Of a stretch of 64,000 nt of DNA, positions 12,314-22,553 are shown piece by piece. Origin of the DNA: Hortaea werneckii. Lineage: Eukaryota; Ascomycota; Dothideomycetes; Mycosphaerellales; Teratosphaeriaceae. The notes beneath the pieces are model-generated. The model was not told the DNA's origin. It did not search any database and worked only from the letters and a program-made list of their open reading frames with translations. Made by a program: the position numbers and the translations under genes. Positions within the stretch are counted from its first letter, which is position 1, and the number at the start of each line of letters is the position of its first letter. The stretch lies in contig JBAOKB010000168.1 in the NCBI GenBank assembly GCA_037044905.1, positions 304,493-368,492 on the forward strand, written 5' to 3'.

Positions 12314-14319
12314 ATGAAGTCGCTCTTTACCATTGCAATGGCTGTGGCCATGTCTGCATCGTCGATAGAAGCTATGGTGTTAAATTCCACTAAGACTGGA
12401 CTGGCAACAACTACCAGTACATCCGACGATGGACTCTACTGGATTCAAACAGTGCCAAACCCTCCTGAAGATAAAACTGCTATACTGCAGGCAGCGGCGA
12501 GCATGTCTGACGATGCTGGCGCCACACCCTCTCAAGGATCCTCTAGCATTGATCAATCACCCGATTGCGGTAGCTCTACGGAGGTGTGCCCAGCCTGCCA
12601 TAACGACGAGATCTCTTCACCATCCGGTGAGAAGTATAGCGTTACTTGCAGCGCCTACCTACTCTCCACCGACTCGTATGAAGTGACCAACGACGAAGCA
12701 GTCAATACAACTCGCCTTTGCCTGGAGGCCTGTGACCGCTTCGAGAGTTGCCTTGGTGCGACTTACTCAGAGCAGGGCGATTGCATCTTGGCCACAGGTG
12801 AGATTGAAGGCTTTGCAGCTGCGGACGGAGGAATCGAGAAGGTCGCTCTAGTCAAAAGATCCTCTGTCAGGTCCACGACATCGCTGCCGGCCAGTGTTAG
12901 CGCCCAGGCCACAAGTTATTCCCTGCTCAAGCCGACCACGGTTTACAACAAGACAGCGCCTGCTGGCTCAACAGTCGCTGCAGCCACTCCGATAGCTAGT
13001 ACCTGCAATCTCGACGAGATCTCTTGTCCCGAATGCCACGAAGAAGTCATCACAGATGCCAACAACCAGACCTACAAAGTCTTCTGCGACAATAGGCTAT
13101 ACTCAGATGACAGTTTCGCCGTACAGCGCTCCATTTCACCTGAAGGATGCCTGATGGAGTGCGACGAGTACACCTGGTGCGACGGGGCAACCTTCTGGCC
13201 AGAACCGCAAGGCAACTGTCAGCTAGCCAGGGGTGAGAACGTCTTCCCGGTCGAGAGGGATGGGTATACGGCTTTCTTGCCTGTGGCAACCCTCTTGAGC
13301 AGCATTGCACCGGCCACAAGTCCAAGTCGTTATCCTACGAATAACGGCTACACGCCGGTCGCCTCTACGACTCGGCCTTCGACTTTTCAAACATTGACTT
13401 CGTCCTCTTCAGCCGCTGCGATTACCTCAAATTGTGATCAAATCGCGCCAACGTGTCCAGACTGCGATGGCACAGTTGTCACGGACGAAGCAGGTCTAGT
13501 CTACACTGTACGTTGCAACGTGGAGGCCGTCTGCGACGACATCGTGGAAGCAGGATGGGCCTCCCAGCAAGACTGCATGGACGACTGCGACCGGGATCCC
13601 GTCTGCTTCGCCGCGCTATGGGAGGGCGGCCACTGCGACCTATGCGCTCGCGCATTGCAAAGCCTAATCCCTACAGCCGACTACCCCGGCGCTGTCGTCC
13701 TACTCCCTGACCAAGTCGACAACGGGACTTCCAGCCCCAACTCACCGGACAGCGATATCAACGAGCGCACCATGTCCGCATGGCATTCCACCGCTTCCCC
13801 ACCATCAGTCACCACACCACCGCCGCAGATCCAACCACCCAGATACGGAGACGGACACGGTCGAGGACTCTCCTGCCCCAACGCCGACGGCACACTCTAC
13901 CAAGCCGACAGCACCAACCGCAAATTCAACATCCAATGCGACACGGGCTTCGGCGCCGCCACCGAACGCTTCATCGAGGCCGACAACTTCGAAGCGTGCG
14001 CAGCGGAATGCACGCTGGACTGCGGCGCGGTACGATATGGACCCAGCTCCAGCTGCGGGCTGTACACCGGCTTGTCGGTCATTTCGTCCGTGACGGGGTG
14101 GACGGCGGGGATCCTGATTATGTATCCGCAGGAGACTTACCTCGCTGCGACGACGACTACGTTTGAAGGTGATGTGCTGTGACTTCTGCCGTGGCGGGCG
14201 AGGAGGAAGCGGTTTCGATCCTGCCGGCTGGGTTGCCTACCAGTGCGGCTGCGTGGACGAGTGCTGCGAGTGAGGAGGTGGAGCATGTGCCGATCACTGC
14301 GACTATTTCTTATGCTTAG
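12314..14319 (+). CDS. secreted four-module cysteine-rich protein, apparent late frameshift
   Basis: Function unknown; a secreted or wall-associated protein. The Met at 12314 (ACCATGAAG context) starts a clear signal peptide (MKSLFTIAMAVAMSASSIEA). An upstream GTG frame from 12131 lacks this logic. Four similar modules follow, separated by Ser/Thr-rich linkers. They start near 12595 (CPACHND), 13025 (CPECHEE), 13455 (CPDCDGT) and 13875 (CPNADGT). Each has the pattern CPxC, then a xYxVxC strand, then a CxxxCD cysteine pair and a glycine/cysteine-rich end. This resembles PAN/apple-like folds seen in other fungal surface proteins, but the assignment is tentative. The frame stops at 14180-14182. 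An open Ser/Thr/Ala-rich frame continues one base shifted to the TAG at 14317-14319, so a base is probably missing in GCTGTGAC (about 14177-14183). Corrected length is 668 aa. Confidence 0.8.
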
Positions 14320-14552
14320 GTTGGGATGATCGGGATGGCAGAGTAGGCAGGCATGGGAAGATCCGGCTGCATCAGGAGATAATGTCTTGGTCTATCAAAC
14401 AGAGAAACACACATCAGCTAGCATTGTTCTATCATGAAATCTAATCAATAGCTTATTGGGCATCTCAGGGCCAGGGAAAAAAAAAAAAAAAAAAAAAACC
14501 AATTTCTAGAATTCAGCTTGTCAAGGAAACGTGCATAGGGCATTCTGCTTGC
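14320..14552. other. short convergent intergenic region
   Basis: Holds the likely 3' ends of both flanking genes and the A run at 14477-14498. Confidence 0.5.
14477..14498. repeat. 22-nt poly(A) run
   Basis: Uninterrupted run of A between two convergent genes. It could be a genomic homopolymer or a trace of a retroposed transcript; no target-site duplication was seen. Confidence 0.9.
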
Positions 14553-15907
14553 TCAGCGTCCCAAAGTCGATCCAGACCCGTCGCCGTCGCTCTGCCAGCA
14601 TGTTCCGTCACTATACGCCTTCCGCTCCATGGCTAGCTGCGTCCAGGTGTCGCGACGCAGCTGATGGGGCGCACTATGGTGCCGTACCAGGCTAGGCCGG
14701 TTCTCTTTGCGACCTTCCGTGAGGAGGTGGATGGTTGCGACTGTCCAGGTCACTAACGCGTAGGTCAGTAAGCAAGCCGGCGATTATCTGAAGCTGACTT
14801 GGAAATCTACCGTCAATGAGACAGCACATGAAGCAGATCCACCCATGCTCTTGCCCGTGATACTTGTAGAGCAGTGCTAAATTGATGATAGTGGCAGTCA
14901 TCATGACAATGGCGCCGAAGAGCGATTTCTTCACTAGAGCCTTCAGGTGGTCGATATTCGGATCAATCACCCGGTCCAGACGAAATGATTGCTGCTCGTT
15001 AGCCGAGGAGCTCGAGGCGTCGCTACCTGCTGCGTGACCGGCGGGCTCAAACTTCGTGGTCGCAAAGTCCGGCTTTGTCAACATGGTTCTCAGCGGTATG
15101 AGTGATGTCTGCGTGCGAAGCACAGGCTGATCAGCTCGCATGCGGAACAGCGGGTGAAGCTGGCACAGAAAGGCGCCTGTCAGGATGATATTGATCAGGA
15201 TGTCGTAGGTCATCAAGATCATCACGGCCTTTCGAGGAAGGCCGATACGACACTGACCGTCGCCTTCATCCACCATGCCGATCGGAGCGAGGAAAGCTAG
15301 TATGGCGATGGTCCCAAAACCGACGATGACGACACCCATGAAAGTTATCCAGAAGGGATCGTTAATTCGCTTCTTGATGCCTTTCTTGACTGCATGCGTT
15401 CGCTCCAGAAGGAACAGCTGGACGCAGATCTTGGTCGCGCAATAGAATACCAGGCACACGTACATGGCGCCTTTGCAAGCAGGGATGCTTGCTTGTTGGA
15501 GGCCCATGCCTGCAACGGTGACCGCAGCGCTGAGGTTGAATGCGATTCCAAAGAAGTAGAGAAGAAAAGGTATGAGGTGGATCAATGTCATGCGTTGCCA
15601 GTGTTGACGGTTGAAGATCAGGTGGAATCGCGAGCCTGGGTAGGTTAGCAAATAGCCGGCTTCATATGGCTGAGGAGGTTGCTGCACCGAGGAAGTTGGC
15701 CATGACTAGCATGCATAGTAGCGAGATCGCAGCGTACGAAGCCCTTGCAGCATTGGTGTTGTCGTTTGTCTTTGGATCGGCTGCTTGGCGGATCGAAAGC
15801 GGAGTGCATGTACGGTTCAAGTACGTGGATCGCGGTGTGGGAGCCGAAAGTGCGCGGATGATGTGAGGGAAGCTATTCCAAGGGAGAGCGCCCCAAAAGG
15901 ACGGCAT
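14553..15907 (-). CDS. seven-helix-like membrane protein, one apparent frameshift
   Basis: Predicted polytopic membrane protein of unknown function. Exon 1 runs 15907-14811 and exon 2 14752-14553, separated by a 58-nt intron with a GTAGAT donor, a CTGAC-type branch and a TTAG acceptor. Hydrophobic segments: YAAISLLCMLVMANFLGAA, LIHLIPFLLYFFGIAF, a Cys/Tyr-rich helix (GAMYVCLVFYCATKICVQLF), FWITFMGVVIVGFGTIAIL, VMILMTYDILINIILTGAF, LFGAIVMMTATIINLALLY and WICFMCCLID through TWTVATIHLL. The first helix and the rest lie in different frames. One extra base (or two missing) near 15665-15672 explains it, and correcting it gives 431 aa. The topology resembles fungal orphan 7TM proteins, but no diagnostic receptor motif is visible. 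Confidence 0.7.
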
Positions 15908-17211
15908 TAGATCAAAGGCTTATCGCAAAGGTCCTGCAGGGTTCTTTCTGGGCGCAAATAATAGGTTGCGTATCGACGTAGACAAGTATTGTGAGGGTCC
16001 TGCGAACAGCTAATGAAACACGGATGCCGATGTTGACGGCGGCATTCATGGGAAAATTAAGCAAAGCAAAAAGCAATCGGCCCGTACTTTCCCAGACACA
16101 TATCCGGCAGATGAATGAGCAGGCGCGAGAAGTCTTGCATCATGTTGACCGAATAGGATGGCGATGAGCAGGAACCTGGAAGGTCTAATGAATCTGAACG
16201 ACCTACGGTGATCTTGGACACCAAATGCCCAACCTACTAGGCTGTTCGATGGTACAAGAAAAGCCAGAGATCTGCGAAACGCATGTTGTCCTACCTGGAG
16301 GCGTACGGAAAACCTCTCAACTTCGAATATAGGCGAAAGACGGCAAAGGCGGTAGATCGTCGGAGCCCAGAAAACGTCCCATTCATGGCGCAGACCATGA
16401 TTCCTGATAGTCCAGGCTTTCCACAGAATCCAGATTCGTTCGAATGCATGCGATCGTCAGTGCCACAGAACCCACGTGGCCAACCCAGGTCTGGAACTTG
16501 ACTTAAGCAAGCCATGCTGATGTTTGAATGTCGGTAGAGCTGGTGGCTGGACCTGAACCGGCAGTAGGGATGTACTCGAAAATTGACCTGTGAAAGAAAA
16601 TAGGGGCTTTATTTTGCTGAGCGTACGGCGTAATTGGTATCATGTCGTTCGGGTCTCGCTGCACATATTGGTCTTCAGGTAATCCTTCGTAGGTGCTATA
16701 AACCGTTCCTTAAGATGCTAATTAAGATGTCTTTGGCACGGATGATCGTGTCACACCCATTGACAGAAATAGGTCAAGACCGAGGACCTTCTCTGCATGA
16801 GGGTAGTCGGAAATACTTTGCGCTTTGGGGCGTTATACCAAGCGCTCTTCACGCCGCGCAGGTAACTCATACGCCAAATGCGGCTTTGTCTGATACATGC
16901 CGTGTGACCATCCACGTGAGCGAGCCACGGCTACGCCATATGCTCACAATGTACCTAAGCAGAGCAATGGGTGGTTGCGCGAAAGGGAGGAAGCGACATT
17001 GATGTGAAGTCCTCGCGCTGGCCTCGCGCTGGAACGCGACCACACCCCGCAGGAAAGCTTAGTCAGGAAGTCGCGCCCAAGCCCATCACATGCAACTCTC
17101 AGCTTCGACTTTGACATTTCTAATCTGCAACACACAGTTGAATACAGCCAAATCTTCCGATCCCTCCAAAACTTCTGACCAGCGATTCGTTTGTACTGAA
17201 ATACCGCCAAG
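15908..17211. other. intergenic, no gene seen
   Basis: About 1.3 kb between divergent genes (7TM protein on minus, Kin17 on plus). Short frames at 16283-16515 and 16634-17002 have no recognisable protein character. Confidence 0.5.
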
Positions 17212-18248
17212 ATGCCGAAAGCAGAGGTCGGCTCGACCAAATACATCGCCAACAAGATGAAGGCGAAGGGTCTGCAACGACTACGATGGTACTGTCAGAT
17301 ATGCGAAAAGCAATGTCGCGATGAGAACGGCTTCAAGCAGCACACCATGTCGGAGGGACACGTGCGCGCGATGCTGCTGGTTGGCGAGGACCCCAAGAAA
17401 TACATCAACGAGTACAGCAACCAGTTCAAGCGGGATTTCCTGCAGCTGCTGAAGACGGCGCACGGCGAGAAGAAGGTGCACATGAATCACTTCTACCAGG
17501 AATATATCCGTGATAAGGAGCACATCCATATGAACGCGACAAAATGGCCGAGCTTGACGGAGTTTGCGAAATACCTCGGGCGTGAAGGAATCTGCAGAGT
17601 CGAGGAGGGCGATAAGGGTTTGGAGATCCAGTGGATTGACGACAGTCCTCAAGCGATAGCTCGGAAGGAGGATGTCAAAAAGAAGGAGAGGATGGCAAAG
17701 GGCGATGAGGATATGGAGTCTCGGCTCCTGGAGCAGCAGATCAAGAAGGCGCAGGAGGAGGCAGCAAAGGCAGGGAAGACTGATCAACCACCTCCACGAG
17801 AGCTTACAGAGGAGGAGAAAGCAGGGCCGGTAAAGGTCTCGCTCAACTTAGGTGCGAAGGCCGCGTCGAAGCAAGAGCCGGCGCAAAAGGAGCACAACGG
17901 CAACGAATCAGTCCAAATCGACAGCTATTCCGCGGCAGATGCGGCAGCGCAGCCTCCGAAGGACCCAGCCACTTCCACCGCCAACGACGATGCAGAAGAA
18001 GCAGAGCAGCAACAAGAGGCCCCGAAGCAGGAAGTCGCGCCAAAGATGTCATTGTCCCTAGGTGGAAAGCCGAAGCACAGTAACCCTCTAATGAAAAAGA
18101 ACCCCTAGCCAAGAAGAAAGATACGGCCGTTGCCGCGCCCGAGAAGAAAATGAGTAATGCAGAGAAAATCATGCGGGAGGAGATGGAGCGCAAGAGGCTT
18201 GCCGAGCAGAGAGGCTACGGTGGCAACAAGAAGCCGAGGCTGGGATGA
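17212..18248 (+). CDS. kin17: Kin17-like DNA/RNA-binding zinc-finger protein, one apparent frameshift
   Basis: Conserved eukaryotic nuclear protein Kin17 (Rts2 in budding yeast), implicated in the family in RNA processing and replication/repair. The N-terminal signature MPKAEVGSTKYIANKMKAKG is followed by a C2H2-type finger (CQICEKQC ... HTMSEGH, about residues 28-50). Then comes the Kin17 winged-helix domain (FKRDFLQLL ... HMNATKWPSLTEFAKYLG) and a Lys/Glu-rich helical tail. The frame stops early at 18106-18108, right after MKKNP. The expected tail (AKKKDTAVAAPEKKMSNAEK and on to RGYGGNKKPRLG) continues in the next frame to TGA at 18246-18248. A missing C in the CCCC run at 18102-18105 explains this; corrected length is 345 aa. 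No intron is needed. Confidence 0.93.
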
Positions 18249-18836
18249 TGCTACGGCAGCAGGTACTTCTGCCTTCTCCGAGGTAGCTGCGGGGAATTAC
18301 GGAGAATATAGTCGATTAGCGAGGCGCTGGAGGTGTTTTATTTGTGCGATTGTTTGTTCCAAGATACCCAAGTAGAATGCCGTAAGGGAGCACGGCTTCC
18401 AAACAAGCCATTGAGCTATCCACTTTTTTGCCCCTTTTTTTTTCTTTCTTGCAATTCTAGTATTGTGCGAAAATTGCCCTTCAACGCAGGCGGAATTTCT
18501 ACTTCGGCAGAAGACACTGAACCTCATCAAAGCAACCAAGGGATCGCGATGGGTCAAGGACATATGGCCATCCACCTCTCTCCCGGTGTCGAGGGCAGAG
18601 GCCTTTCTTCGCATATATTGTGTGCTACCTTGTTCATTTGTCCGTGATGCCCTCCGAGCTCCATGGAGGATTGTATAACGAATACTAATGCCGATACATG
18701 CTTGCCCAAGTGTGGAGTTATGGTGAGCCAGGAGGTCCATCCAGGTGCGTCTGGATGTCATGTGTTGCAATAGCAATCATATATGATACAAAGCGTGGAC
18801 CGTGCGCACGTGATCAGTGGTTTCGATTATCATCAA
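18249..18836. other. intergenic before tRNA-His
   Basis: Nothing coding is supported. A T-rich pyrimidine tract lies at about 18424-18448. Confidence 0.5.
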
Positions 18837-18922
18837 GCGGCTGTGGCGTAGTGGCTATCGCGCTTCGTTGTGGTACCCCACTTGCTCCGAAGAGGTCGCC
18901 TGTTCGATCCAGGCCAGTCGCA
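18837..18922 (+). tRNA. tRNA-His(GUG): tRNA-His (GTG anticodon) with 13-nt intron
   Basis: Complete cloverleaf. The 7-bp acceptor GCGGCTG/CAGTCGC has one G-T pair. The D stem is GCG/CGC. The anticodon stem is CTTCG/CGAAG, with loop TTGTGG interrupted after position 37 by a 13-nt intron (18874-18886) and closed by C38. The anticodon GTG is at 18870-18872, the variable loop is AGGTC, and the T arm is GCCTG-TTCGATC-CAGGC. The discriminator is A, as in eukaryotic tRNA-His, where G-1 is added after transcription. Intron position is canonical for nuclear tRNA genes. Confidence 0.95.
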
Positions 18923-19896
18923 CAATCGCGATCATGCATTGTTTTTTGCACTTTTCCCTTTTTTTGTTATATTCCTAATGCTCTTTCTTGCCTTCTTTAT
19001 GTCTCACCTGCCCCCTTTGCAGGCGCCTGTAGGCCTTTGCTGTGCAGACTTCACAGGTCAAACGCATGGAGCACGGGAAAGCGACATCGACTGTGGATAC
19101 GACCGCAACGTCCATCTGACATGACAGTCACAACTAATAAGCGCCGTTCGAGATGACTGCCGACAGTTGCGTACAATGCCGAGCATTACTCCTGAGGGTC
19201 TATTCAGGGGTAGTGCCCTGTTACAATTTCAAGATGTGGTTTTTATTTCTTTTCCTGGCGTACCCTCACACACTTTTCAATTTGAGACCTTGAAGAATCG
19301 TGCGCCAAGTGACGGCACTACATGATTTTTGGTTCATTATCGGAACAACATATATACCTAGGTATATACATCGGTGTAGTAGTAGTACAGTAATAATAAG
19401 AGGTGATGCCGAGTCAAGGGTCTTTGACTTGCCGGCACGTTGGGGCGAGTCCCGGGGATCTACAGATTACCACAACGCCATCTACGGCTGATACCCGGGC
19501 CTATGGTCGCATGTTCATGACCTGCATGTTGGATAGATGGAGAATGGAAATCACTTTAGATGTCTCGCGAGACATGGAATAGAAGATATCCAATCACTTT
19601 CCTACTTCGAAAATGACAAGGCTATTTTTATGGATCGCCCACGGTCACATCATCACATGCGAGTCGGTCGAGCCCGAAAAGTCAAAGCTGTCACCCAGCC
19701 AGCGAGTCGCCAAACAAATCAGAAGGCCGCGCTTGCAGCGACTACTGTGAACGCCTCGCTCGCCTCCTGAACTAGAGGGCACCTAGGTAGGCACTTGCTG
19801 TGTATCCCCTCAGTATCCCCACCTATACAGCAACGCTTTCTGGAATACTATTACTCTGCTTCCTTCGATGTATTGTTGCGACCTGCCAAGGTCAGA
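18923..19896. other. intergenic between tRNA-His and alpha-actinin
   Basis: About 1 kb. A T run (CTTTTCCCTTTTTTTG, about 18951-18966) just past the tRNA is a plausible Pol III terminator. A perfect 18-bp palindrome lies at 19351-19368. No protein gene is supported. Confidence 0.5.
19351..19368. repeat. 18-bp perfect palindrome centred on TACCTAGGTA
   Basis: TATATACCTAGGTATATA reads the same on both strands. The core TACCTAGGTA recurs in other intergenic regions of this window (54669-54678 and 63604-63613). Confidence 0.9.
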
Positions 19897-21892
19897 ATGG
19901 CGGTCTTGCTGGATCAAGCGTGGGTGAAGGTACAAGCGAAGACCTTCACCAAATGGTCAGTCGCAAACACCTGGCTAGACAACAAGACCTTATACATGTA
20001 TACTGATGCGCGCATTTACAAAGGCTCAATAACAAACTTACCGCGCGAAACGTACAAGTAAACGACATTGTCACCGACCTCTCCGATGGCGTCATCCTCA
20101 TCCACCTCCTCGAGATCCTCTCCCAGGAATCACTGGGCCGGTATGCCGCCCGGCCGAAGCTGCGGGTGCAGCGTTTCGAAAACGTCAATATAGCGCTGGA
20201 CTTTATTAAAAGCCGGAAGATCCAGTTGACCAACATAGGCGCGGAGGATATCGTGGACGGCAACCGGAAGATTGTGCTAGGCTTGATATGGACCCTCATT
20301 CTGCGATTTACCATCAGCGATATCAATGATCAAGGTTTAAGCGCAAGGGAGGGTCTGCTCTTATGGTGTCAGAGGAAGACGGCATGCTACGATGAGGTGG
20401 AAGTGAGGGACTTCTCGGGTAGTTGGAATGATGGCCTGGCTTTCTGTGCGCTATTGGACATCCACAGGCCTGACCTGATCGATTTCGACAACCTCGACAA
20501 GTCAGACCATCGCGGGAATATGCAACTAGCGTTCGACATAGCTTCGAAGGAGATCGGCATTCCGGATCTCTTGGACGTGGAAGATGTTTGCGACGTGGCG
20601 AAGCCGGACGAGCGATCCTTGATGACCTACATCGCATACTGGTTCCATGCCTTCTCTCAAATGGAGCGGGTCGAGAATGCAGGCCGAAGAGTGGAGAAAT
20701 TTGTGAGCACCATGAACGGTGCATGGGAGATGCAGAACAACTTCGAGCGGAGGATGCGAGCATTGCTAGATCAGATTGCGCAGCAAAACAAGGCGTGGGA
20801 AGTCGCCGAGTTTGATGGTACATATGCAGATGCGAAGGGCCAGAGCGTGCGGTTCACCCAATACAAAGCAAAGGAGAAGCGACAGTGGGTCGCAGAGAAG
20901 AGCGATCTGGCCGGCTTGCTGGGAAACATCAAGACGAAGCTGAACACATACCGTTTAAGACCGTACGAACCCCCAGCCGACTTAAGCCTGGAAGCGCTAG
21001 ACATAGCCTGGAACGAGCTTATGCAGGCCGAACAGTCGCGCAGTCAAGTGATCAACAACACCATCCGCGACATCAAGAACCACCTCCGGCGAACGTTTGC
21101 GGATAAGGCCAACGACTTCGCCCTCGCGCTCAAGACGATCGGCGTGAGCATATCCGGACTCGAAGGTGACGTGGAAGACCAGCTTGAACACACCAATCAG
21201 ATCTCACAGAACCTCCCGCCACTCGATCAGTACCTTGACATAATTGCCAACCTCGACCAGCAATGCCAGGAGGCCAACATCGAAGAGAACGACTACACCG
21301 TGTACACCTACGACGAGCTAGTCTACGAGATGAGTCTAGTCAAATCCAGCGTGCAGAAGAAACTAGCCTTCCTCGACAACCAGATCGTCGCCCGCAACAT
21401 GACCAACCTCACACCCATCCAGCTGGAAGAATTCGAGTCCGTCTTCCGCCACTTCGACCGCGACCTCTCCAACAGCCTGCAAGAGCTCGAGTTCTCCGCC
21501 GCCCTGGCCTCGCTCGGACTCGTGTACGACGAGCAAGAGATGCACGAGCGGTTCGTGGACGTGGCGGGCCGCGGCGGCAGCGTCAGCTTCGAGCAGTTCA
21601 TCCGCTTCATGGTGGACGTGACCGAGGACCAGAACACGGCGGAGCAGGTCTTCGAGAGCTTCCGCGAGGTCGCCGACGGCAAACCCTACGTCACCGAGCT
21701 CGACCTCTCGCATAGCCTCATCCCGGACGAGATCGTGCAGAAGCTCGTCGACAGTATGCCGACGCATCGCGGCCGGATCTGCAGGAGGACCGCGAGCTGC
21801 CCAAGTACGATTATGTGCGGTTCATGGAGACGTTCATCGGCGGGGCTGGGTCGCCGGAGCGGCAGCAGACGAATGGTGCGCAGCAGTATTAG
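19897..21892 (+). CDS. alpha-actinin-like actin cross-linker, one apparent frameshift
   Basis: Fungal short alpha-actinin, which cross-links F-actin at the contractile ring and cortical actin. Exon 1 is 19897-19955 and exon 2 is 20024-21892 (intron with GTCAGT donor). Two calponin-homology domains come first (KTFTKW-LNNKLTARNVQVND ... LGLIWTLILRFTI, then GLLLWCQRKTACY ... DERSLMTYIAYWFHAF). A shortened rod of spectrin-like helices follows (about residues 240-490), then EF-hand-like repeats (FRHFDRDLSNSLQELEFSAAL). The frame as given ends at 21905 in non-family sequence. The expected C-terminus (DLQEDRELPKYDYVRFMETF) is one base out of frame, stopping at TAG 21890-21892. A missing C in GGCCGG (21771-21776) explains it; corrected length is 642 aa. 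The start is the first Met in frame with exon 1; a further upstream exon cannot be excluded. Confidence 0.92.
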
Positions 21893-22553
21893 CGGGGAGA
21901 GGTAATTATGAAGCACTTGAGTTTGAAGGAGTTTTAGGCGTGTGAAAAATTGGATAAGGCGCTTGGGCTTGCTGGAGATCCAGGGAATGGGTGGATTAGT
22001 GACGAGGTTAAAAGTGGGAAAAGGCAGCGCGAAAAGTCACGAAGACGCACGATCATCTCAAGTGCGGTAGAAACGACTGTGACGTGGTAAATTTTAAGTA
22101 GTAGTAGTAGTAGTTCTTGTTTTTAATCGCAGAGACCTATTTTTTTTTTTCTGATTAATTAATATATATTTGCCTTTTACGAAAGCGCTGACGGGATAGG
22201 TCCCAGCAGCGATACCCGTTTCACAGTCCGCACCTTCCTTTTTAGGTATAGCCAGGCATGCAATCCGGAATCCTTCTAACAGTTTATGCTCCATGCCATC
22301 AGATACCACTAACGAGTCCGAACGCTGACGCCTTGTAGGCAGCAGTATTTACGCCGAGAGTCCATTTAAAAAATTAAAATACTTTTACTCTGGTAACTGT
22401 CCTTCCTTTCATTTTCCCCACCCTTCTACATTACAACAGCCTCACTCTTCGTGTTGAAGAAGACTATTTGAAACAAAGGCAAAGACGCAAAAAAGAGAAA
22501 AGAAAAAGAAAGAGAAAGAGAGCAGGAGCGAGAAGAAAGGAGAGAGAAAAACC
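21893..22553. other. intergenic and purine-rich leader
   Basis: A (GTA)n microsatellite lies at about 22098-22113, a T run at 22141-22150 and an AT-rich stretch (TTAATTAATATATAT) just after it. The 80 bases before the ATG at 22554 are almost pure A/G, a plausible 5' leader. Confidence 0.5.

Noticed and set aside
16283..17002. Short plus-strand frames in the 15.9-17.2 kb gap
   Set aside because: Composition and lack of motifs suggest chance frames.
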